Assembly: GCF_005233835.1 (NCBI RefSeq) | Contig: NZ_SZQA01000001.1 | Span: 372,001 to 436,000 of the forward strand | From: Herbidospora galbida | Lineage (GTDB): Bacteria; Actinomycetota; Actinomycetes; Streptosporangiales; Streptosporangiaceae | Direction of reading: 5' to 3' | Length of the DNA: 64,000 bases | In this document: in pieces, positions 16,732 through 24,260 of the stretch | Layout: each line of letters starts with the position of its first letter | Position numbering within the stretch: position 1 is the first letter of the stretch | Notes under the pieces: generated by a model | What the model was told of the DNA's origin: nothing | Database searches by the model: none | What the model saw: the letters and a program-made list of their open reading frames with translations, nothing else | Translations under genes and position numbers: made by a program

Positions 16732-19076
16732 GCGCCGACCGCCTTCGCGTCGATCTCTACTTCGACCAGGAATCCCTCGCCGATGAGGGCGTTGACGACG
16801 TACGTGCTGTTGGCGGGGGCCACGTCGCCGAGCACCTCGGCGTGGGCGCGCGCGGCCTGCTCCCAGTCGGCGTCGGGGGTGAGCAGCAGCCGGGTGCGGA
16901 ACACGGTGTCGCGCGAGCCGCCCAGCGCCTCCACCGCCGCAACGCCCCGGCGCAGGGCCTCAAGGGTCTGGGCGTAGGCGTCCGGGCCGTCGGCCGTCGT
17001 GCCGCTCACGGCGATGAGGTCGCCCTCGCGGGCGGCGCGGGAGTAGCCGGCCTGCTCCTCCCAGCCCGAGCCGTCCTTGAACCGGGTCGCCGGGGGAATC
17101 GAGCCCTGCGCAGGGTCGGTGTACTCCTCGATCCGGACGACCTGGCCGTTCCGGACCTCGACGAACATCATCGCGTCGACGGCCATCTCGGCGCCGCGCT
17201 CACGGCCCCGGTAGACGCAGCGCTGCACGTAGCCGCCGGCCACCGGGTCGACGCGCACGCCGGTGGCGCGGAAGTCCTCGATCTCCGCGTCGAAGCGGCG
17301 GATCGCGTCGAGGCTCTCGGCCTTGTCCCGCTCGACTCCGTCGTAGTTGTGCCAGATGCGGATGTCGTCGGCGTACAGGCGGTCGAGGCGGGCGACGTCG
17401 CCGGAGGTGATGGCGTCCAGGAGTTCGGCGGCGAAGGCGCGCATGTCACCGGCGAGGGCGTCGGCCCTGCGCAGTTCTCCGTCGTCGCCGAGCAGCTGCA
17501 GGCGCTGCACGGCCAGCGGGATGTTGCCGTCGGCCCACAGCGCGTCGTGGAAGGCGCGCAGGTCGAAGCCGTCGCGGTCGCGGCGGGCGGCGTCGGCCAG
17601 CAGGCGGGTCACCTGGACCTTCCCGACCTGGTACGACAGCCCCTGGCCCGGGGCCGACGCGAAGAAGGCGGCCTCCTCCCTGGCGGTGTCGAGGTCGACC
17701 GGCACGAGTTCGTGCAGCATGCGGGCCGCGCCGTCGATGTCGAGCTCGCCGAGCGCCAGGCGCACGTCCACCTCGACCCTGATCGCGCGCAGCCGCATGA
17801 AGTTGTAGACGATGGCCCGGGTGAGCGGCGCGTCCTCGAACAGGCCGGCCTGGAGCATCATCTCCTCGTTGTAGAAGGCGATGCCCTCGTTGGGCACCGA
17901 GTCGTAGAAGCGGCGGTGGGCCGGGTCGGGGTGCCGCCAGGTCAGCGCGAGCTGCTGGTAGTGGACGCCCTCGTGGATGATCCCGGCCCGGGGGTCGGCG
18001 GCGTTGGCCCGGTAGAAGTAGGGCAGGTCCGGGCCCGGCACCGGGACGTAGGCGATGCCGTCCTGGTCGAGCCGGTGCTCGTCGGTCAGGTCGTCGCTGA
18101 CGCCCAGCCAGCGCAGCGGCTCCAGGTAGTCGGGCCGGGGCAGGTTCCGGTAGTGCCGCAGCTCCGCCGGCTGCGACAGCAGGCCGCGCTCCTCGTAGAA
18201 GGCGCGCACGTCCAGTTCGGCGGCCCGTTCGGCCGCGCTCTGCTCCTCGGCGCTCGCCGGGGGCGGCGGCCACTCGGGCGGGCCCGACCTGGCCCGCTCG
18301 AACAGCTCGAAGGCCTCGGCCCGGTCGCGCTCCTGGGCGGCCAGGGCGAGGATCTCGTCGGCCGACCAGGGCAGCAGGGCGACCTGGTGCAGGAAGAAGC
18401 CGAACGCCTCCGCGCCGACGGGCCGGTGCGGGGCGAGGCCCGGCAGCCGCTCGATCAGCCACGCCCGCCAGTCGGCGAGCGCCCGCGCCGCCTCCTCGGC
18501 CGCCGCCGCCGCGGCGTCGCGGGCGGCCGGATCGAGGTGCGGCAGCAGCAGGCCGACGGCGGTCCGGAGCTGGTCGGGCACGTCGGCGCTGTCGGTCAGG
18601 GCGAGCTCGGCGAACTCGCGGGTCGCGGTGCCGTCGAGGTTGTCCCTGGCGGTGTCGAGGGTGCCGGGGATCCAGCGCAGCCGCTCGACCAGGTCGGCGC
18701 TGCGGGCCGCGTCGAAGGGACCCGGCTGGAGCAGCGCGTCGTAGACGTGGCCGACGGTCTGGTCGAGGTAGAACCAGGGGTCGCGCCGCCAGCTCCGGAG
18801 GACGTCGAGCTCCCAGCGCACCCGCGCGGTCGCCGAGCCGAGCAGCCGGCGCGGCACCTCGATCGCGGGGTCGTCCGACGGCGCGACCGTCGCCAGGTCG
18901 CTCTCGATCCCGGCCAGGAAGCGCAGGTCCTCCTCGACGGTGAGGGCGTCCCACTCCGGACGCCACCCGGCGGGCCGGACCACCCGGGGGATGTCGTCGC
19001 GGCTACGCGGCGTGGTGGCCAGCCGCCAGGCCCAGAACCGCTCGGTCAGCTCCGCGAGCACGAGATGTCCTTCCAT
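16728..19076 (-). CDS. Three-domain fusion: DUF885 metallopeptidase, SnoaL-like, RidA-like
   Basis: A single uninterrupted 782-residue frame. Residues 1-540 match DUF885 peptidases: HEGVH at 368-372 (HExxH zinc motif) and NEGIAFYNEE at 396-405, the EGxAxYxE motif supplying the third ligand. Residues 546-656 form an NTF2/SnoaL-like domain. Residues 668-780 form a RidA/YjgF-like domain with the family's GDLIAVSGTT opening and VEVEIDAKAV ending, but the usual substrate-binding Arg in P-x-R-S/T-x-V is missing (PANSTYVV). DUF885 proteins are normally about 550-600 residues. The gene sits between the DppF-type ATPase and an LLM oxidoreductase, so the product probably processes the imported peptide. 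No frameshift or clear internal ribosome site is seen. Confidence 0.85.
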   Translation of the reverse strand: MEGHLVLAELTERFWAWRLATTPRSRDDIPRVVRPAGWRPEWDALTVEEDLRFLAGIESDLATVAPSDDPAIEVPRRLLGSATARVRWELDVLRSWRRDPWFYLDQTVGHVYDALLQPGPFDAARSADLVERLRWIPGTLDTARDNLDGTATREFAELALTDSADVPDQLRTAVGLLLPHLDPAARDAAAAAAEEAARALADWRAWLIERLPGLAPHRPVGAEAFGFFLHQVALLPWSADEILALAAQERDRAEAFELFERARSGPPEWPPPPASAEEQSAAERAAELDVRAFYEERGLLSQPAELRHYRNLPRPDYLEPLRWLGVSDDLTDEHRLDQDGIAYVPVPGPDLPYFYRANAADPRAGIIHEGVHYQQLALTWRHPDPAHRRFYDSVPNEGIAFYNEEMMLQAGLFEDAPLTRAIVYNFMRLRAIRVEVDVRLALGELDIDGAARMLHELVPVDLDTAREEAAFFASAPGQGLSYQVGKVQVTRLLADAARRDRDGFDLRAFHDALWADGNIPLAVQRLQLLGDDGELRRADALAGDMRAFAAELLDAITSGDVARLDRLYADDIRIWHNYDGVERDKAESLDAIRRFDAEIEDFRATGVRVDPVAGGYVQRCVYRGRERGAEMAVDAMMFVEVRNGQVVRIEEYTDPAQGSIPPATRFKDGSGWEEQAGYSRAAREGDLIAVSGTTADGPDAYAQTLEALRRGVAAVEALGGSRDTVFRTRLLLTPDADWEQAARAHAEVLGDVAPANSTYVVNALIGEGFLVEVEIDAKAVGA

Positions 19077-19079
19077 GAG

Positions 19080-20021
19080 TCACTTCGCCAGCACGCAGGC
19101 GGCCGACCGGCCGTCCCGCAGGATCGTCAGCGGCGGGTCGTCGTCCGCGCACGACGGCAGGGCCACCGGGCAGCGCGGGTGGAACCGGCACCCGCCGGGC
19201 GGCCGCGAGGGGTCGGGCACGTCGCCCGGCAGCTCGACCGGCAGCACGCCCGCGCCGTCGGCCCGGGGCACCGCCGAGATGAGCGCCTTCGTGTACGGAT
19301 GGGCGGGCTCCGACCACACCTGCCGGGTCGGCCCGACCTCGACGACCCGCCCCAGGTACATGACCGCCGTGCGGTCGGCGATCTGCCGCACCACCGACAG
19401 GTCGTGCGAGATGAACACCATGCCCATGTCGAGCTCGCGGACCAGCTCCACCAGCAGGTTGGCGACCGACGCCTGCGCCGAGGCGTCGAGCGCGCTGATC
19501 GGCTCGTCGGCGATGATGCAGCTCGGCTCGGCGGCCAGGGTCCGGGCGATCGCGATGCGCTGGCGCTGGCCGCCGCTGAACTCGTGCGGGTAGCGCTTCA
19601 CCGCGTCGGCCGGGAGGCCGACGCGTTCGAGCAGCTCACCGGCCCGGCGGCGGGCCTCCGCCTTGGACGTCCCGCCGAGCAGGTACCCGTCCCCGACCTG
19701 GTCGCCGACCAGGCGGCGGGGGTTGAGGGAGGCGTACGGGTCCTGGAAGACCATCTGCAGCCCGCGCAGGTCGGCGGGACGGCGGCGCAGCCCCAGCGGC
19801 GCGACCGGGCGGCCGTCGAAGCGGATCTCCCCGGCGGCGGTGCGCTGGAGCCCGACGACCGCGCGGCCCAGCGTCGACTTGCCGCACCCGGACTCGCCGA
19901 CCAGCCCGAGGATCTCGCCCCTGTTCAGGGTCAGGTCGGCGTGGTCGACGGCGCGCAGCGGCGGCGCGCCGGTCCGGTGGTATTCGACGGCGACCCCGGT
20001 CGCCTCCAGCAGCGCGGTCAC
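19080..20021 (-). CDS. ABC transporter ATPase, DppF/OppF type
   Basis: The 313-residue ATPase has Walker A GESGCGKST, signature FSGGQRQR, Walker B CIIADEP with switch region, and the oligopeptide-family C-terminal extension with CRFHPRCPVALPSC. GTG at 20021 overlaps the DppD-type stop (GTGA), giving strict coupling of the two ATPases. It lies three bases upstream of the peptidase fusion gene. Confidence 0.93.
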   Translation of the reverse strand: MTALLEATGVAVEYHRTGAPPLRAVDHADLTLNRGEILGLVGESGCGKSTLGRAVVGLQRTAAGEIRFDGRPVAPLGLRRRPADLRGLQMVFQDPYASLNPRRLVGDQVGDGYLLGGTSKAEARRRAGELLERVGLPADAVKRYPHEFSGGQRQRIAIARTLAAEPSCIIADEPISALDASAQASVANLLVELVRELDMGMVFISHDLSVVRQIADRTAVMYLGRVVEVGPTRQVWSEPAHPYTKALISAVPRADGAGVLPVELPGDVPDPSRPPGGCRFHPRCPVALPSCADDDPPLTILRDGRSAACVLAK

Positions 20022-20998
20022 GCGGTATCTCCCAGCGGGTCGGGGGGACAGGCCAGCCGGTGGTCGGATCCGACGAGCACCGGCTCGGGGCGGTCCACCC
20101 GGCACGAGTCGACGGCGAAGGCGCAGCGGGGATGGAACGCGCACCCCTCGGGCACCGCGCCGAGCGACGGCGGGCTGCCCGAGATCGGCCGCAGCGTCGC
20201 CGCCCCGCCCTCCGGGTGCGGCAGCGCGTCGAGCAGGCCCCGGGTGTAGGGATGCCGGGGGTGGGTCAGCACGGTCTCGCGCGGCCCGACCTCGGCGGTG
20301 CGGCCGCCGTACATGACGCAGATGCGGTCGGCCACGGCCGACATCACGCCCAGGTCGTGGGTGATCACCACGACCGCCAGGTCGCGCTCCTGCCGCAGCC
20401 GGTTCAGCAGCCGCAGGATGCCCGCTTGCACGGTCACGTCGAGCGCGGTCGTCGGCTCGTCGGCCAGCAGCAGCCGGGGCTCGCAGGCCAGCGCGACGGC
20501 GATGGCGATGCGCTGGCGCATGCCGCCGGAGAACTGCGCCGGGTGCGCCTTCAGCGCCCGCTCCGGATCGGGGATCCGCACGGTCGACAGCAGCTCCACC
20601 GCCCGGCCGCGCGCCTCCGCCTTGCCGATCCCCAGGTGGTGGCGCATGTGCTCGGTCACCTGGGTCTCGATGCTGAGCATCGGGTGCAGGCTCGTCGACG
20701 GGTCCTGCGACACCATCGCGATGCTGCGCCCGCGCACGTCGCGCAGCTCGCGCGGCTTCATGGCCAGCAGGTCGCGGCCCTCGAAGACGGCCCGGCCGCT
20801 GGTGCGGGCGGCGTGCGGGAGCAGGCCGAGCAGCGCCATCGCGGTCATCGTCTTGCCGCTGCCGCTCTCCCCCGCGATGCCGAAGACCTCGCCGGAGTCG
20901 ACCCGGAACGACAGGCCGTCGACGGCCTTGCGGGGTCCGTTCCTGGTGGCGAGCCACACGGTGAGGTCCTCGACCTCCAGTAGCGTTCCCACGGTCAC
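20018..20998 (-). CDS. ABC transporter ATPase, DppD/OppD type
   Basis: The 326-residue ATPase has Walker A GESGSGKT, signature FSGGMRQR, Walker B LLLADEP and the C-terminal CAFHPRCAFAVDSC motif of peptide importers. GTG at 20998 is taken as start because family similarity begins at once (LLEVEDLTVW); a GTG two codons later is equally possible. A longer frame to 21103 runs into the inserted TnpB element and is rejected. The normal upstream neighbour, the DppC-type permease, is now separated from it by the insertion. Confidence 0.92.
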   Translation of the reverse strand: MTVGTLLEVEDLTVWLATRNGPRKAVDGLSFRVDSGEVFGIAGESGSGKTMTAMALLGLLPHAARTSGRAVFEGRDLLAMKPRELRDVRGRSIAMVSQDPSTSLHPMLSIETQVTEHMRHHLGIGKAEARGRAVELLSTVRIPDPERALKAHPAQFSGGMRQRIAIAVALACEPRLLLADEPTTALDVTVQAGILRLLNRLRQERDLAVVVITHDLGVMSAVADRICVMYGGRTAEVGPRETVLTHPRHPYTRGLLDALPHPEGGAATLRPISGSPPSLGAVPEGCAFHPRCAFAVDSCRVDRPEPVLVGSDHRLACPPDPLGDTA

Positions 20999-21087
20999 CA
21001 AGACCGTCCGGCAGAGATGCTCAGCCGTCCGGGACGGGGAGGAAATGCGGAACACTGCGGCACTTTTCGATCTCCCTGATTCTGCCG

Positions 21088-22305
21088 GTGGGGTCCGATA
21101 CATTCATCCGCGTGTCCCGTTACCGCCTTTCGCCCACGCCTGCCCAGGAGGCGGCGTTGGCGGAGCATTGCGGGCACGCGCGTTTTGTGTGGAATCTCGC
21201 CGTCGAACAGCATTCGTTTTGGAAGCCGGGCGGCGGCAGCGCCCCTGGATTCGCCGAACAATGCCGCCAACTGACGGAGGCGCGAACTGAATTCGAATGG
21301 CTGCGTAATGGCTCCGTCGTCGTCCAGCAGCAGGCACTCAAAGACTTCGCCCAAGCCATGGCGAATTTCTTCCGCAGAACGCACAACCGGCCGACATGGC
21401 GAAAGCGCGGGCAGAACGAGGGCTTCCGCATCGTGGCGATCACGCCCAGCGACGTTCGCCGCCTTTCCCGTCACGTCGGCGAGGTCAAGGTCCCCAAAGT
21501 CGGCTGGGTCCGTTTCCGCTGGTCGCGATCCGTTCCAGATGGCGTGAAGTCCTACCGCGTCACCTGGGACCGAGCCGGGCGCTGGCATGTCGCGTTCGCC
21601 GCGATTCCAGAGCCCATCCCCGCGCCGGGAAGAGGTGAAGTAGTCGGTGTGGATCGCGGAGTGGCCGTCGCGGCAGCCCTGTCCACAGGTGAACACCTGG
21701 TCATGCCCACACTGCGGGACACGGAGAAGGCGCGGCTTCTGCACCTGCTGCGAAAACTTGCTCGCGCCAAGCGCGGGTCGAATCGGCGTCGCAAGGTCAA
21801 GCAGGCCATCGCCCGCGTCAGGGCGCGCGAGATCGACCGGCGTAAGGATTGGGTGGAGAAGACCACCACCATGCTCGCGCGGCGGTTCGATGTCATCGGA
21901 GTGGAGGACCTGAAGGTCGCCGCCATGACCCGTTCGGCCAAGGGCACGATCGAGCGGCCGGGACGGAACGTTCGCCAGAAGGCCGGGCTCAACCGAGACA
22001 TTCTCGCAGCTGGATGGGGCCGGCTCGACGCCCGGCTCAAAGACAAGGCCTCCGTCCGGGTCGTCAAAGTCAATCCCGCTTATACATCGCAGACCTGTAA
22101 TCGCTGCGGGCATCGTGACCCGGATAACCGTGAGAGCCAAGCGGTGTTCCGGTGTCGCGCCTGTGGGCATCAGGAGAACGCCGATGTGAACGCCGCCAGA
22201 AACGTTCGTGATATCGCCGCAGGGCATGCGGTGAATGCGCGGGGAGGCGACCGGGCTACCGGGCCTATGAACCGCGAACCTCAACTCGTCCTCCTTTCAG
22301 CGTGA
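21088..22305 (+). CDS. tnpB: TnpB RNA-guided nuclease
   Basis: The 405-residue protein has the N-terminal helix-turn-helix segment (YRLSPTPAQEAALAEHCGHA), the wedge region (RPTWRKRGQNEGFRI), and a RuvC domain with all three acidic residues in their motifs: GVDRGV (Asp), GVEDL (Glu) and NADVNAARN (Asp). A zinc finger with C-x2-C and C-x2-C (TCNRCGH, CRACGH) lies between RuvC II and III. All catalytic parts are intact, so it may be an active omega-RNA-guided endonuclease. GTG at 21088 or 21112 could be the start; neither has a good ribosome site. It runs antisense to the interrupted importer operon. Confidence 0.92.
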   Translation: MGSDTFIRVSRYRLSPTPAQEAALAEHCGHARFVWNLAVEQHSFWKPGGGSAPGFAEQCRQLTEARTEFEWLRNGSVVVQQQALKDFAQAMANFFRRTHNRPTWRKRGQNEGFRIVAITPSDVRRLSRHVGEVKVPKVGWVRFRWSRSVPDGVKSYRVTWDRAGRWHVAFAAIPEPIPAPGRGEVVGVDRGVAVAAALSTGEHLVMPTLRDTEKARLLHLLRKLARAKRGSNRRRKVKQAIARVRAREIDRRKDWVEKTTTMLARRFDVIGVEDLKVAAMTRSAKGTIERPGRNVRQKAGLNRDILAAGWGRLDARLKDKASVRVVKVNPAYTSQTCNRCGHRDPDNRESQAVFRCRACGHQENADVNAARNVRDIAAGHAVNARGGDRATGPMNREPQLVLLSA

Positions 22306-22348
22306 GATGAGTTGTAATCCCCCGCCTTCGGACGGGGGAGGATGTCAA
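22200..22348 (+). ncRNA. Putative omega-RNA (reRNA) scaffold at the TnpB element right end
   Basis: Known TnpB proteins use an RNA made from the 3' end of tnpB and the element's right end, with the guide read from flanking DNA. Here the scaffold would end in the hairpin 22319-22338 (CCCCCGCC, TTCG loop, GGACGGGGG with one mismatch) and the terminal TCAA. The guide would then begin at about 22349, inside the end of the DppC-type permease gene. The 5' limit is approximate; the assignment follows from the TnpB family and not from any promoter seen. Confidence 0.4.
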
Positions 22349-23181
22349 CCCCTGATCGCACGCGCGGTGCGCGGATCGAGGGCGTCCCGCAGCGTGTCTC
22401 CGACGAAGTTGAAGGCGAGCACGACGGTCAGGATGGACAGGCCCGGATACAGCCACAGCCACCACAGGTCGAAGTAGTCCATGCCGGACACCACCATCGA
22501 GCCCCACTCGGCCATGGGCGGCTGCGCGCCGAGTCCCAGGAACGACAGTCCCGACAGCAGCAGCACGGCGTTGCCGACGTCGAGCGCCGCCATGACCAGC
22601 ACCGGCCCGGCGACGTTCGGCCGCAGGTCGACGATCATCGTGCGGACGGACGAGGATCCGAGCAGCCGCCCGGCCGCGACGTACTCGGAGTTGCGGGCCG
22701 ACATGACCAGGCCGCGCACCAGCCGGGCGTACGACGGCCACGACACCACGACCACCGCGAGCACGGCGTTGCGCAGCTCGGGGCCGAGCGCGGCGGCGAC
22801 CGCCATCGCCAGGATGATGCCGGGGAAGGCGAACACCAGGTCGGCCAGCCGCATGAGCGTGCCGTCGACCCAGCCGCCGAAGAACCCGGCCACCGCGCCG
22901 ACGACCGAGCCGATCACCGCCGAGAGGGCGACGAGCAGGAACGCGAGCGGCAGCGAGACCTGCGCGCCGTAGATGACGCGGCTGAGCACGTCGCGGCCGA
23001 GCTGGTCGGTGCCGAACAGGTGCTGCGCCGACGGTTCGAGCAGCTTGTCGGCGATCTGGTCGAGCGGGCCGTACGGCGCCAGCACGGGCGCGAGCACCGC
23101 CACCAGCACCCACAGCACGACGAAGGCGGCGCCGACCAGGGCCAGGGGCTGCCGCCACGGGGTGCGGGATCCAGTCGTCAT
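22345..23181 (-). CDS. ABC transporter permease, DppC type (second importer)
   Basis: The 278-residue membrane protein has the DppC layout: an N-terminal helix, a HLFGTDQLGRDVLSRVIYGA periplasmic motif, five further helices and the EAA-loop SARNSEYVAAGRLLGSS. It ends normally with ALDPRTARAIRG. Its TGA stop lies in the last bases of the TnpB element's right end, so the insertion was placed exactly at the gene's 3' boundary without truncating it. ATG at 23181 overlaps the upstream stop (ATGA). Confidence 0.92.
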   Translation of the reverse strand: MTTGSRTPWRQPLALVGAAFVVLWVLVAVLAPVLAPYGPLDQIADKLLEPSAQHLFGTDQLGRDVLSRVIYGAQVSLPLAFLLVALSAVIGSVVGAVAGFFGGWVDGTLMRLADLVFAFPGIILAMAVAAALGPELRNAVLAVVVVSWPSYARLVRGLVMSARNSEYVAAGRLLGSSSVRTMIVDLRPNVAGPVLVMAALDVGNAVLLLSGLSFLGLGAQPPMAEWGSMVVSGMDYFDLWWLWLYPGLSILTVVLAFNFVGDTLRDALDPRTARAIRG

Positions 23182-24260
23182 GTGAGCCTGATCCTCGGGT
23201 CGATGACCCCGTACAGCAGGTCGACGAGCAGGTTGATGAGGATGTACACGCCGGCGACGACGATGCTGACGCCCATGATGCCGGGCAGGTCGAGGTTGAC
23301 CGCGCTGCGGTAGGCGTACTGGCCGACCCCGGGCCAGGAGAAGATCTTCTCCACCAGCACGGCGCCCGACAGCAGGCTGCCGAAGGCGACGCCGGCCACG
23401 GTGATGATCGCGACCATCGCGGGGCGCAGCACGTGCCGCACGATGACGACCCGCTCGGGCAGGCCCTTGGCCCTGGCCGCGCGCACGTAGTCGTTGCCGA
23501 GGATCTCCAGCACCGACGCGCGGCTGAAGCGCATCAGCATGCCGACCGTGTAGACGGCCAGCACCAGCGACGGCAGCACCAGGTGACCGAGCGCCGACCA
23601 CATCACGTCCCACTGTCCGGCCAGCGCCGCGTCCACGGAGTAGAAGCCGGTGGTGTACGGCGGCGGGCTCAGCACCGGATCGAGCCGTCCGGTGCCCGGC
23701 AGCAGGTCGAACTTGAAGGACAGCAGGTAGAAGGCGACGAGCGCGACCCAGAAGGTGGGCATGGACACCCCGCCCAGGCTCACCACGCGCAGCACCTGGT
23801 CGGGCCAGCGGTCGCGGTTGACGGCGGCCACCACGCCGAGGGCGACGCCCACGACCAGCGACAGCACGATCGCGAACAGCGCGAGCTCGATCGTGGCCGG
23901 CACGAACTCGGCCAGGTCTTCGGCCACCGGCCGGTGGCTCTGCTGCGACATGCCCAGGTTCCCCTGGAACACGTTGCCGATGTACGTCAGGTACTGCACC
24001 GGAAGGGGCTGGTCGAGCCCGTACTTGGCGCGGAACGCGGCCACCGCGGCCGGGTCGCCGATCGCCTGCTGCCCCAGGTTGGCGGCGGCGGGATCGCCCG
24101 GGACCAATTGGGTCAGGGTGAAGGCCACGAGGGTGATGCCCACGCACAGCAGCAGGGCGGCCGCGAGCCGCCGGGCCAGGAACCGCAGCAGCACCCCGCC
24201 GGGACGGGCCGGCCTGCGACCCGTCCCGGGGGCACCGCTTTTCGGCTTAGCCGAGCTCAC
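23178..24260 (-). CDS. ABC transporter permease, DppB type (second importer)
   Basis: The 360-residue permease has a short basic leader and then the DppB hallmark (LLRFLARRLAAALLLCVGIT, LTQLVPGDPAA) and the closing EKIFSWPGVGQYAYRSAVNL and IDPRIRL. Six helices are visible. The GTG start at 24260 overlaps the solute-binding gene by 14 bases; an internal start after the leader cannot be excluded. Partner of the DppC-type subunit downstream. Confidence 0.92.
   Translation of the reverse strand: MSSAKPKSGAPGTGRRPARPGGVLLRFLARRLAAALLLCVGITLVAFTLTQLVPGDPAAANLGQQAIGDPAAVAAFRAKYGLDQPLPVQYLTYIGNVFQGNLGMSQQSHRPVAEDLAEFVPATIELALFAIVLSLVVGVALGVVAAVNRDRWPDQVLRVVSLGGVSMPTFWVALVAFYLLSFKFDLLPGTGRLDPVLSPPPYTTGFYSVDAALAGQWDVMWSALGHLVLPSLVLAVYTVGMLMRFSRASVLEILGNDYVRAARAKGLPERVVIVRHVLRPAMVAIITVAGVAFGSLLSGAVLVEKIFSWPGVGQYAYRSAVNLDLPGIMGVSIVVAGVYILINLLVDLLYGVIDPRIRLT

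Larger units (their letters stand above)
21000..22348 (+). mobile_element. IS200/IS605-superfamily element carrying tnpB only
   Basis: A tnpB gene with a typical right end lies between two genes that belong to one ABC operon, in the opposite orientation. The right end has a strong hairpin at 22319-22338 followed by GGATGTCAA, as is common for TnpB-only elements of actinomycetes. The left end is uncertain; a small hairpin (CCGTC, CGG, GACGG at 21025-21037) lies between dppD and tnpB and could belong to it. No TnpA Y1 transposase is present, so mobility would need one in trans. Local base composition is less GC-rich than in the flanking genes. Confidence 0.65.

Noticed and set aside
16728-19076. 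Peptidase fusion as three genes with a missed frameshift
   Set aside because: The frame is continuous, the domain borders have normal linkers, and there is no internal stop or good ribosome site.
16842-20249. Plus-strand open frame of over 1100 codons across the peptidase fusion and ATPase genes
   Set aside because: It crosses several well-supported minus-strand genes and has no family features.
20999-21103. Extension of the DppD-type ATPase to an ATG at 21103
   Set aside because: The added residues have no family similarity and lie in the inserted element or its border.
21088-22305. Cas12-like CRISPR effector
   Set aside because: Length, RuvC/zinc finger pattern and right-end hairpin fit TnpB; there is no CRISPR array or Cas1/2.
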